64,000 nt of DNA, taken from the NCBI GenBank assembly GCA_018894105.1, contig CM032123.1, positions 9,859,001-9,923,000 on the forward strand, in the 5' to 3' direction. Below, piece by piece: positions 37,601-46,831 of this stretch. The position numbers and the translations under genes are program-made. The notes under the pieces are model-generated. The model saw only the letters and a program-made list of their open reading frames with translations. It had not been told where the DNA came from and made no database searches. Positions within the stretch are counted from its first letter, which is position 1, and each line of letters opens with the position of its first letter. This stretch comes from Jacaranda mimosifolia. Lineage: Eukaryota; Streptophyta; Magnoliopsida; Lamiales; Bignoniaceae.

Positions 37601-38434
37601 TGAAGTACAGTTTTTAACACTTCAGGTATAAACCGTTAGTAATAGCAGTATAACTTTAGATATCAATTAGTAGAACATTTTGAAGTATAAAACTTAAATA
37701 ATATAGTACAATTTTAGATAACTGGAGTACAAATTTGTGTAAAATTAAGTACAATTTCCGAACAATTGAAGTATAAAACCCTACCAACTCAGTACAGTTT
37801 TGGTTAAATGAATAATTTCAGAAAATAGAAAATATAATTTTGTATAGATTACGTACAATTTGGAAACACTTCAAGTATAAACCTCTACAAGTTGCAGTAC
37901 AATTTTAGAAAATCCTTTAATAGAACACTTGAAGGATAAAACTTACATAATAAAGTACAATGTTAACTGCAATGAAGTATAATGTAGAACGCTACAAGTA
38001 CAGAAAGATTTTCAAATAAACAGAGTGCAATTTCGGAACACTTCAATTACAAAACTTTACAAACTGTAGTACAATTTAGATTCTGTAGAAGTATTACCTT
38101 AAAACATCACTGCTTTTTTTTCTCTGCTGCTTGATTCATCCTTTTGGTTTACCAGGATGTCAACAATGTTCATCTTCAATGTCAAATGCAGTAAGACCAT
38201 ATTCATGACATCATCGTCATCAATTAAACTCACGTACAATCTTTGATGTAGAGCTATATATAGCAAACTAAAGTGCTCGGTGTTGATTTCACTCCATTTT
38301 CTTGCGAGATTAATATACATATCCATTAAAATCATCATATCCTTAATTGACATTATATGGAGCTGGTCTTTGTAGCGGCAACTCCCCAACACTTGATTGA
38401 GTACACTTGCTTCACTACTGGTTGACATTATCAA
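34689..38434 (-). pseudogene. MuDR/MULE transposase, four exons, lesioned
   Basis: Exons read leftward: 38098-38434, 36002-36611, 35613-35937 and 34689-35516. Exon 2 carries the N-terminal DNA-binding part (VVCSDENCKWRIYASRHG...C...HTC, then GHPKADSAWVANVV). Exon 3 carries the MULE catalytic domain with the Asp of FLDDTHIKNKYKGVLL, the Asp of [13 protein letters not shown] and the C/H pair of HHAYCLRHL. Exon 4 has GVINNNLAENWNNW, a SWIM finger (CSCGA...CRHAC) and a CCHC knuckle (CKMCGRTGHNRRTC) just before TAG at 34689-34691. It would cut and paste the element. Lesions: an A8 run near the end of exon 1 puts a TAA before the donor, TAG near 36536, a frameshift near 36130, and further stops in exons 3 and 4 (including one inside the SWIM finger). 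Confidence 0.87.
36612..38097. repeat. Array E: GAAGTACAATTT-type 22-bp units in intron 1 of the transposase
   Basis: The 1.49-kb intron is almost wholly units such as GAAGTACAATTTAAGAACAC and GAAGTATAATTTTAAGAA, mostly 21-23 bp apart, more diverged than arrays A-D. The splice signals at both ends (donor GTAATAC at 38097, acceptor near 36612) lie at the array edges. Confidence 0.88.
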
Positions 38435-38694
38435 AAAAATATAAGAAACTCAGAAGCAACTGAGATAAAACTGAGAAGAAGATGAAACCCGAAAATGATG
38501 AAAATAAAAAGAGAAGAAGACAATGCAGCTGTTGGGTTGGTGGTTTTTGGCTCTGACGTTATTCTCGTTCCCACCGTGGAGCTTGTTGCATTTTTTCTGT
38601 TCTTTCTGTTTCTGGTATGATAGGGTTTACTGTTTGCTTGTCCGGATGAAGAAGAAGTGAGAAAAAATGAATGAAAAATATTATACTTAAGGGC

Positions 38695-38817
38695 ATTTTT
38701 GTCAAATTAAGTAAGTGGGGAGTGATCTCTAAATTTTTAACAAAATTAGGGAGTTTTTTCTAACAAAAATCAAGTGGGGACTGATCACAAAAGTGGAAAG
38801 TGTGTTTGGTACTTTTA
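38695..38817 (-). repeat. Right inverted terminal region of the large MULE
   Basis: Read on the minus strand it runs inward from 38817 and carries AGTCCCCACTT and then GATCACTCCCCACTT, pairing with the left end. Confidence 0.65.
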
Positions 38818-38827
38818 AATAAGTGTC

Positions 38828-39120
38828 CCTTTTATTAATAGTATGAATATTTAATGCACGTGCAAAAAGTTTTATGGGATAAAGTAAATAAAACATTCAT
38901 TTGCTTTTTATATGGTACTATAATTTTTTAATAATTTCAATATACTTATTTGAATTTTTAGGTTAAATCGAAAGGGTTAAATATAGTATGAAGTAATTAA
39001 AAATATATTTAGTGTTTCTATATATAATATTATAACTTTTAGAAAATTTAATGTACTTGTTTGAGTTTTTAAGATAAATTATTTTTTATATTGTATAGAT
39101 ACTAACAATTATGGCATATT
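38828..39120. other. Short A+T-rich spacer between the MULE and the Tat element
   Basis: No feature seen. It ends at the CCATG target duplication of the next element. Confidence 0.6.
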
Positions 39121-39125
39121 CCATG

Positions 39126-40436
39126 TGATATGGGATAGCCCAATAGGCCCAACCCAATAACGCTCGACCAGAAAAAGATATGACATAGGACAACCAATTG
39201 GTTGCCAAGCCAAGCCCATTAGTTTCCAACCAGGTTATTGACCAAACCCAATCTCATTGGACCTTCCCGCCCAACGAGTATCGACACTTTACCCATTCGA
39301 CCAGATCGAGAATGCTTATTCAGCGCTCAACCAGGGAGATATCTGAATCCAACAGAGTTCCATCGTTTAGACCAGAGCATGCTCAGATGACTCGCAGGAG
39401 AGTGTTCGTCTTGACCCTAGGAGGTTGAGCATACTCGACCACCTCTCTGCCGTATTGAATGCTCTGACAGGCGATGTGTCTCCACCAGTACCACTTTTTT
39501 GCAGCGTTAGTGTAGTGCGCGCCTCTTTTGTACCACCATGTCCTATAAGGTCAGAGAAGGCGCCACCTAGAATAGTACTTAAAATGGAGAAGACCTAAGA
39601 GCTCGTTTGTTTTCATTTTCAAAGGGCATTTTCATTTTTAAGTGAAAATGGAAAGAGAAAAGTTTGTTAGAATAGTTGAATTTGAAAATGAAGTTTTATT
39701 TGGATGTGTTGTAGAAAATTATAGGTTTATATAGGTGTGAAAATGAGATGTATTTTGGATGTTGGGTGTTTTTATATTAAAAGTGTTGTAGAGTTTTTGA
39801 ATTTGAATTGATGATGTAATGTGTGATTGTTTGAAAAAAATATATTATAATTTTAATTTTAATTTATAATATTTTTGTGGTGAATGGTGTATGAGAAATA
39901 TTGGGAAGATAAAAAAATGATTAAGGTAATGATAAAGGTTGAAAAAGGAATGAAAATGGAGAGAGAATATAATAAAGAATGTTTTGAAAATGAAAATATT
40001 TGAGAAAATGGTGTAGATAGTGATAGTTTTATATTTTCATTTTGAGGAGAAAATGAAATGAAAATGGGTGTAGAAAATGAAAACAAACGGGTTCTAAGGG
40101 TCCTAAGATGAAGACAAGAGCCCGCTCTGTCCATACAAGGGCATCTTTGACATACCAAACTCACCAAAGAAGCTATAAATACCCCATTACCACCATTCAA
40201 CAAGGTATGCCCATTATCACTCAAAGCCCTCACTCTACAGCTATATCTTCTAGTTGATTAAATACTGACCTGAGCATTGGAGTGTCTTAGTCGAGGGCAT
40301 CTCGACTAGCCTGACGTGTGCTATTGGTTGCAGGACTCGACCCAACTACATCATCAAGACTCTTCTCGACCACCTACCTAGTTGATCGGGTTAGATCATA
40401 GCCCAATACATTACTAAACAGTTCATACCATCATTA
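39126..40436 (+). repeat. 5' LTR of the Tat element (carrying a MITE)
   Basis: It matches 49716-50564 apart from the inserted MITE (39599-40094 plus 3 bp) and a net shortening of about 37 bp in the region near 39475. A TATA-like TATAAAT is at 40174-40180. Confidence 0.9.
39599..40094. mobile_element. 496-bp MITE in the 5' LTR (PIF/Harbinger-like, TAA duplication)
   Basis: The ends GAGCTCGTTTGTTTTCATTT and, on the minus strand, GAACCCGTTTGTTTTCATTT match at 20 of 22 positions. TAA flanks it on both sides (39596-39598 and 40095-40097). The 3' LTR at about 50220 reads GACCTAATGGTCCT with no insert, matching the empty site. A 3-bp TAA duplication fits PIF/Harbinger (Tourist) MITEs. No coding capacity. 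Confidence 0.88.
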
Positions 40437-40455
40437 TTTGGCACCGTCTGTGGGA
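40437..40455 (+). promoter_or_regulatory. Primer-binding site of the Tat element
   Basis: TTTGGCACCGTCTGTGGG follows the 5' LTR directly. Sequences of the form GGCRCCGTCTGTGGG are the usual primer sites of Tat/Ogre-type elements (tRNA-Arg in Ogre, from memory). Confidence 0.75.
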
Positions 40456-40480
40456 AACTTGAATCCGTAACTGAGAAAAT

Positions 40481-42110
40481 ATGGTTAACACGAGTTTCAA
40501 AAGGGAGAAGAACAGAAGATCCCCAACCCCTCTTCCTCGACACCAACAAAAACAAGACATGGCTAGATCCAACTCCCAGCTAGAACAAGTAGTCACTTTG
40601 ACCATGCCCCAGCTCATGTAATTGATAAGCCAGCACATATCAATCTATATTTTAGCTCAACTATCAGCTGCCTTCAACAGACATAACAATCAGCCCGGCT
40701 CGGCCGCCAGTGCCACTTCCCAACCTTACAATGCAAGGAGAGACCTCCAAAGGAGGATAGGGGCAGACTAGAGGCTAGACATCCCTCTACCCGATGAGAG
40801 GACAGCACAAGACGTTTCCCAAGAGAAGAAACCCAACCTAACCCCCAAGAAGAAGTTGTCGATTTAGTAGATCACCTCGTCTGACATGTTCAAGCCCTGC
40901 AGCACGATAGGGTTGAGCACCCAAGACCTCAAACGAATAGAAATCTATCACAAACTAATAGAGAAGAATGGGAAGAAGTATCCCACCAAGTGCAACAGTT
41001 GAATCGACGTCTGGAAGAGATTTCTAGGAGGAACATTAAACAAAAACCTTATTATGATAGTGCACCCCGACTTCACCTAGAGCGGGAGCTGTTGTTCGTA
41101 CAAGAGATAATCGACGAGTGTATAGACGTCGATGCCAAAGGTCCTACAGGCCTGCCCAGATATGATGGCTTATCCGACCCGAACGAGCACCTACTCCAAT
41201 TCGAACACATGATGTAGCTCCACGGGCATAATGAGTACATTCATGCCAAAATGCTGGTCACCACGTTCTAAGAAATTACACTCAATTGGTTCATCAAATT
41301 GGAGCTACTGTCAATTTACAAGCTCCTTCACCAGTTTGCTAGTCGAAGGAAAGCGAAACTCCCCCATACCCATTTGCACACAATTAAGCAAAATGAGGGA
41401 GAATCTCTTCACGACTTCTTTCACCAAATTCAATATAAAGGTTTTGAAGATTGAAAGTCCTGGGATAAAATTTCTGATTGATGTGTTGTTCTTGGGTCTT
41501 CGACATAAAGAATGAGCTAATGTACTGGTCCGAGAGAGATCGAGAATAATGGAGGAGTTACTCGACCTCGCGGAGAGGTACATGACCCAGAAGGACATGA
41601 ACAAACTTAAATATGGCAATCCGGACAATGACCAGAAGAAGGCAAAAGAGAAAGATAACAGACAATATAAAGATAGTCATCTATCTCCCATTAAATGATT
41701 TTACAACTACACTTCACTAAACATAACCAGAAAGGAGGTGTTGTTTGCCATTTAGCACGACAACCTCCTCAAGAAGCTTAGGAAGTTGACTGAAACGAAA
41801 GCAATGAAGAGATCTAAAAAATATTGCCACTTCCATAGCCAAAAAGGCTATGGCACGGAGAACTATTTTAATCTGCATGATGAGATTACTAATTTGACAA
41901 GGGCATTTGAAAAACTTTATAGATGACAGAGCCAGACAAGAGACAGGCCAAACCGACCAGACTCTCAGTATAGAGAGGTCGGTTAGCCCGAGGAAAAAAG
42001 ATAAGGGAAAAAAGCCTACCCACAATCCCCGCCTACCCCTCAGAGGAGTGATTGACACCATCACTGGAGGCCTGACTAGAGGGGACTCCAAGTCAGCAAA
42101 AAGGTAGAAT
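40481..42110 (+). pseudogene. Tat-element gag, broken
   Basis: The gag frame starts at ATG 40481 and can be followed in pieces: a Gln-rich segment, RNIKQKPYYDSAPRLHLERE at about 41031, the capsid fold GLPRYDGLSDPNEHLLQFEH at about 41150-41210, then EESLHDFFHQIQYKVLKI-like sequence in another frame. A Cys/His finger remnant (YCHFHSQKGYGTENY) lies near 41822. Gag would form the particle and bind RNA. Stops occur throughout (for example near 40618, 40870 and 41216). Confidence 0.75.
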
Positions 42111-42119
42111 TAAAGGAGG

Positions 42120-45100
42120 TTGGAATCGACAAAATCTTCTCGGATCAAAATAGTTTTCCAACTCTCGACTAGTGTAGAACCCATCTTTTTCTCCGACTCC
42201 AACCTCTCACACATCGAGAATCAAAGTGATTGTCCCCTTGTTATATTTGTGGAGATAGCCAACTTTGAGGTCAGGAATGTTTTGGTCGACAACGGCAGCT
42301 TCACGAACATAATTTTCTTGTCGATACTGAAGAGAATGAACATGGCAAAGTTGAATTTCAAGCCTGTGCACACCCTGCTGGTCAAATTCGGAGGATCGCA
42401 GATCATCCCTAAAGGGTCTATAAACTTGTCTTCTTCATTTGGGGAAGCATCACGACAAATGCTCACAGTCAACTACTTGTTCATTGATGCACCATTTGCT
42501 TATAATGCTATTGTGGGACGACTAGCGTTGAATAACTTCAAAGCCACAGTCTCGACTTACCATATAGAAGTCAAGTTTTCTACGGCCGCTGGAACTGGTG
42601 AGCTTCTTTGCAACATGAAGGAAGATTGGTGATGTTATACAATCTCGGTCGAGGCAAATGAACATAAGGTTCGATCAAAACTGAAGCCCTCAGGGGATGT
42701 CCCAGTAATGGAACCCAAGGAAGGACAGCAAAACAAAAAGATGAAGCTTGAAGAGACTAAGGTCGAGCCAGTCTGGGAGTTTAAGACTATCGAGCTCGAG
42801 CCTGGGAACCCCAACAAGACCACTAGGATTGGAACCGATCTTGGGAGCAGCATGGAGTACTTGATGGTTGATTTTCTTAGAAATAATGTTTTTGCTTAGA
42901 AAGCTGCCGACTTATAGGGAATTGACCCCAGCATTATCGTCCACCACTTGAACGTGGACCTCTCATTCAAGCCAGTTAAGTAGAAGACCAAGACCTTCAA
43001 TGCCGAAAGATGCCAAATCATTAAGGATGAGATCAACAAGCTCTTAGAGGTAGGATACATTGTAGAAATTCAATATCCTAGTTGGCTTTGTAATGAAGTC
43101 CTTGTCCCTAAGAATGAGGGAAAATGAAGAATGTGTAATGACTTTACCGATTTGAATAAAGCTTGTCCTAAAGACCTTTACTTGCTGTCTCGCATTGATT
43201 TATTAGTTAATTCTACTGCTAGTTGCAACTTTTTAAATATGATGGATGCATTCCAAGGTTATTATCAAATTTTTATGGCCCCCAAGGACAGGGATGAGAC
43301 CTCCTCTGTGGTCCCTAACAGTGTATACTGTTTTCTTATCATACCTTTTAGGCTAAAAAATGTAGGCGCAACCTATCAAAGGCTTGTGAACTTTATGTTC
43401 AAAAATGAGATTTGAAAGATCATGGAGGTCTATGTTGATGACATAATTGTTAAAATAGAATTTCAATCTTGTGAGCATTTGGTATAAAACTTAATCCCAA
43501 AAAATGCACTTTCGGCGTGAGAGAGGGAAAATTCTTGGGATACATGGTTAGTTAAGGGGGAATAGAGGCAAACTCACAAAAAATTCAAGCAATTTTGGAC
43601 ATCACACCTCCTCAAACCATCAGAGATGTACATTGCTTGGTCGGTAGGAATGCGCAAAAGTTTCAATGGACAGAGCAATGTGAACATGCCTTGGTCGAAT
43701 TGAAGCAGTACCTGTCAGCACCACCTATGCTAGCCTGAGGTCAGAGAAGTTTTGCACATTTATTTGGCATTCTCGTCGGTAGCAATCAATTCAGTTTTGG
43801 TCTCAACCAGACATGGCACCCACCGACCTGTGTACTATAGTAGCAAAGCACTGTAAGGCCCAGAACATAATTACCTGGAAATCAAAAAGTTCGCCCTGGC
43901 TTTGGTCACTATAGCTAGGAAATTGAGGTCCTATTTCCAATCTCACTCAATTGTTGTCTTGACTAATCAACTGCTGAAATAAGTACTATCGAAGCCAGAT
44001 ACATTGGTAAAGCTGACAAAGTGGGCCATCGAGTTAAAGGAATTCGATATCACCTTCTAGCCCCGAACTGCTATAAAGGCCCAAGCGTTAGCAAACTTTA
44101 TTGCGGAGAGACTCAACATGCTCGACAAACTCGACCAAGATTCCCTCGTATGGACTTTGCAGTCGACAGCTCATCAACTTCCTTAGGAGAAGGAATTGGT
44201 ATTTCCCTACACTCTCCACAAGTCAAGAAGTATGACTTCGCAATTAAACTCGACTACCCCATGACCAACAATGAAGCGAAATATGAGGCCCTCCTTGCTG
44301 GCATAAGGATGGCCATTGATAGAAAAGTTGAGTAATTGGCAACCATCACTGATTCCCAGTTGGTCGCAAAACAGTTCAAAGGAAACTTCGAAGCTAAGAA
44401 AGCTACAATGAGCAAGTATCTGGCTGAGATCAAAAAGTTAGAGCAACAGTTCGACAAGTTCACCATCAACCAAGTCCATCGATCAGAGAATGAAAGGGCA
44501 GATACCTTATCAAAATTTTTTAGCTCGACAAAAAGAACTAGGGACAGAACCATCGCATTTTTGGTCGCCGAAAACCCACCGTAGGCAGTTGTGACCAGAA
44601 CTTGGTCGGGCAGATCAAAGAGGCAATCCCCTCCTAGTAGGATGAAAATAAAAGCTTACTTGAAGGAAGAGAAAGTTCCCAAGGATAAAGCAAAAGCACG
44701 CAGACTCAGAGGTCGAGCAGCAAAGTTCGCCCTCGATGGCCATGGTCAGCTTTATAGGAGATCAGTTTCTGGACCACTATTACGGTGCTTGACACCAGAG
44801 CAGGCTCGAGAGGTCTTACAAGAAGTCCATTCAGGAATATGTGGCAATCACTCTAGATGACAATCTCTGGCCCACAAAATCATTAGATATGGGTATTTTT
44901 GGCCAACTTTGCTGAAGGACGCCATCGACTTCGCCAGAAAATGCCCATCTTGCCAGGTCCACTCCAACATACATCATTGGCCTATATCAACATTAGTACC
45001 CATTCAAATTACATGGTCGTTGGACTAGTGGGGGATAGATATAGTCGGCTCCTTTCTGAAAACCATAGGTCAAAGAAAATTCAAGATTATCGTAGTCGAA

Positions 45101-45864
45101 TACTTCTTAAAATAGGTCAAAGCTGAGGCAGTCTGAAGGTAACCGATGCGGACATTAGAAATTTACTATGGAAAAATATTATCTGCCGTTTCGGTCTGCC
45201 CAAAGTATTAATATCAGATAATGGGATGCAATTCCAAAGCATGAGCATGAGAAACTGGTACGAAAGCCTGGGGGTTCGACAACACTTCACCTCAGTCGAG
45301 AACCCTTAAGCCAATTGGCAAATGAAAGTCACAAATAGGATTGTCTTAAACCACCTCAAGGCTCGACTTGAAGGATCAAGAGTGAGTTGGGTGGATGACC
45401 TCCCTGGGGTGCTTTGGGCATATAGAACCACCCCTAGAACTGCCACAGGTCATAATCCTTATAGTCTGATCTATGGGTTAGAAGCAGTCGTTCCAACATA
45501 ACTGATACAGCATAGAGCTCGATTAATCCATTACAATCCGATCAAGAATGAGTCTGAAAGAGAATTCGACCTTGAAATAATCGACGCGCTGTGTCAGCAG
45601 GCATACAAAATAATGCAAAGATACAAGTCGAAGATGGCCCAACATTACAATAAAGGAGTTCGATCAAGAAGCTTCAAAGTGGGGGACCTCGTCCTCAAAA
45701 AAGTCAAAGTGTTGAATAATGTGGGTAAACTCAATCTGAAATGGGAGGGGACCGTACTCAGTGGTCAAAGTAGTAAAGCACAGCTCTTACTAATTAGTAG
45801 ATATGAATGGCAGCGAGCTCCCTCAATCTTGGAACGCAGTAAACCTGAAAATTTTTATGTGTAA
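42120..45864 (+). pseudogene. Tat-element pol: protease, RT, RNase H, integrase (broken)
   Basis: Protease: NVLVDNGSFTNIIFLSILKR near 42269-42330. RT: MCNDFTDLNKACPKD at 43131, a QGYYQI block, and the catalytic box VYVDDIIVK at 43428-43454 after a stop. RNase H: DFAVDSSSTSLGEGIGISL near 44150 and NNEAKYEALLAGIRMA, the plant archaeal-type second RNase H of Tat elements. Integrase: the HSGICGNHSR...CPSCQ zinc finger near 44830-44960, the Asp of WGIDIVGSF, the Asp of LISDNGMQF, and QMKVTNRIVLNHL at about 45319, where the third catalytic residue should be Glu (QAEVTNR in relatives) but is Lys. It ends near 45864 with the FKVGDLVLKKV block. There is no chromodomain. Multiple stops and the lost Glu make it inactive. 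Confidence 0.83.
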
Positions 45865-45954
45865 AGAGACCAAGGTCTAAAATCAACTATTTTGTAATAT
45901 GATCTCAAAATTAATAAAAATGACTTACATCTCTGTAGCTATTCACTCTCACCA

Positions 45955-46300
45955 ACAACTAGAGCTTCTAGCCCAAAATAATAAACAAGTTGATCATTTA
46001 GAGTTGACCCCTAGTCGACCACAAATCAGTTTCAAAATCGTGAGTTATGGCTTCAAGCCCAATTATTTAATAAACGAGTTGATCATTTAAAGTCAACCCC
46101 GTAGTCGACCACAAATCGATTTCAAACCACAAGTTACGACTTCAAGACCAATTATTTAATAAATGAGTTGATCGTTTAAGGTCGATCCCATCGTCGACCC
46201 CATATCGGTATCAAACCGTAAGTTACACCTTCAAGCCCAAAATAGTAAACGAGTTGATAGTTTAGCACCGACCTCATAGTTGACTATGGCTCTTAGCCCA
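45955..46300 (+). repeat. 89-bp tandem repeat downstream of integrase, about four copies
   Basis: GAGTTGATC/GAGTTGATA recurs with TGAT at 45991, 46080, 46169 and 46255 (spacing 89, 89, 86), with shared blocks ATTATTTAATAAA and GTCGACC. Units are about 80% alike. Arrays in this position are common in Tat-lineage elements. Confidence 0.87.
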
Positions 46301-46831
46301 ATTTGGTAGAGGAACAAATAGTTTAAAATCGACTACATCATTAAACATAACTAAATACTGACCCCATAGTTGATCACCATATTCAAGCCACCCCGCGAAC
46401 ATATGCACTACGACGTGGAACTTGGACAAGAACATTGAATTCAATTCAAGTCGATTCGGTTGATTTTGAAAAGAATGTCTTGAGTTAACCAACAAATCGA
46501 CTGCAAAGACTATTCAAGACCAATTTTAAGTGGACAAAGTCGAAGTTGATATCCGAAGTCCTATCCCATTATTCCTTTACAAGTCGATTAAACAATCAAT
46601 TGCTAAGTTGGAAAAAGATTCCTTTTTTACTTATTGATGCAATCAATTCAAAAGAAGTAAAGCAGTAATAGGGAGAGAAGTAGATTGACAAAAGAGATGA
46701 ACAAAAACAAAAACCAATTTTATAGATCCAATGACGAAGTACATGATTACAACATTTTAATTGTTTTTACAATCCATCAAAAATACCTCACAAGGCGAAC
46801 AAAATCAAACAGAGCAAAATGATAAAAACAG

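Larger units (their letters stand above)
27021..38817. mobile_element. 11.8-kb Mutator-like element with ULP1 protease and MuDR transposase (VANDAL/Kaonashi-like)
   Basis: The element carries two facing genes: plus-strand DUF1985-ULP1 (27379-32586) and minus-strand transposase (34689-38434). Its ends are imperfect inverted repeats. Both ends contain AGTCCCCA followed 40-50 bases inward by ATCACTCCCCA when read inward, but identity is low, as in MULEs with weak TIRs. A 10-bp direct repeat flanks it. Nearly all non-coding space inside is tandem arrays (27729-29160, 30855-31500, 32690-33775, 34128-34690, 36612-38097). MULEs that carry ULP-like genes are known in plants (Kaonashi), and VANDAL MULEs carry DUF1985 proteins (VANC). 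Both genes have lesions, so this copy is probably non-autonomous now. Confidence 0.85.
27011..38827. repeat. 10-bp target-site duplication around the large MULE
   Basis: AATAAGTGTC occurs at 27011-27020 and again at 38818-38827, exactly outside the conserved inverted ends. MULEs make 8-10-bp (usually 9-bp) duplications, so this pair marks the insertion site. Confidence 0.8.
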
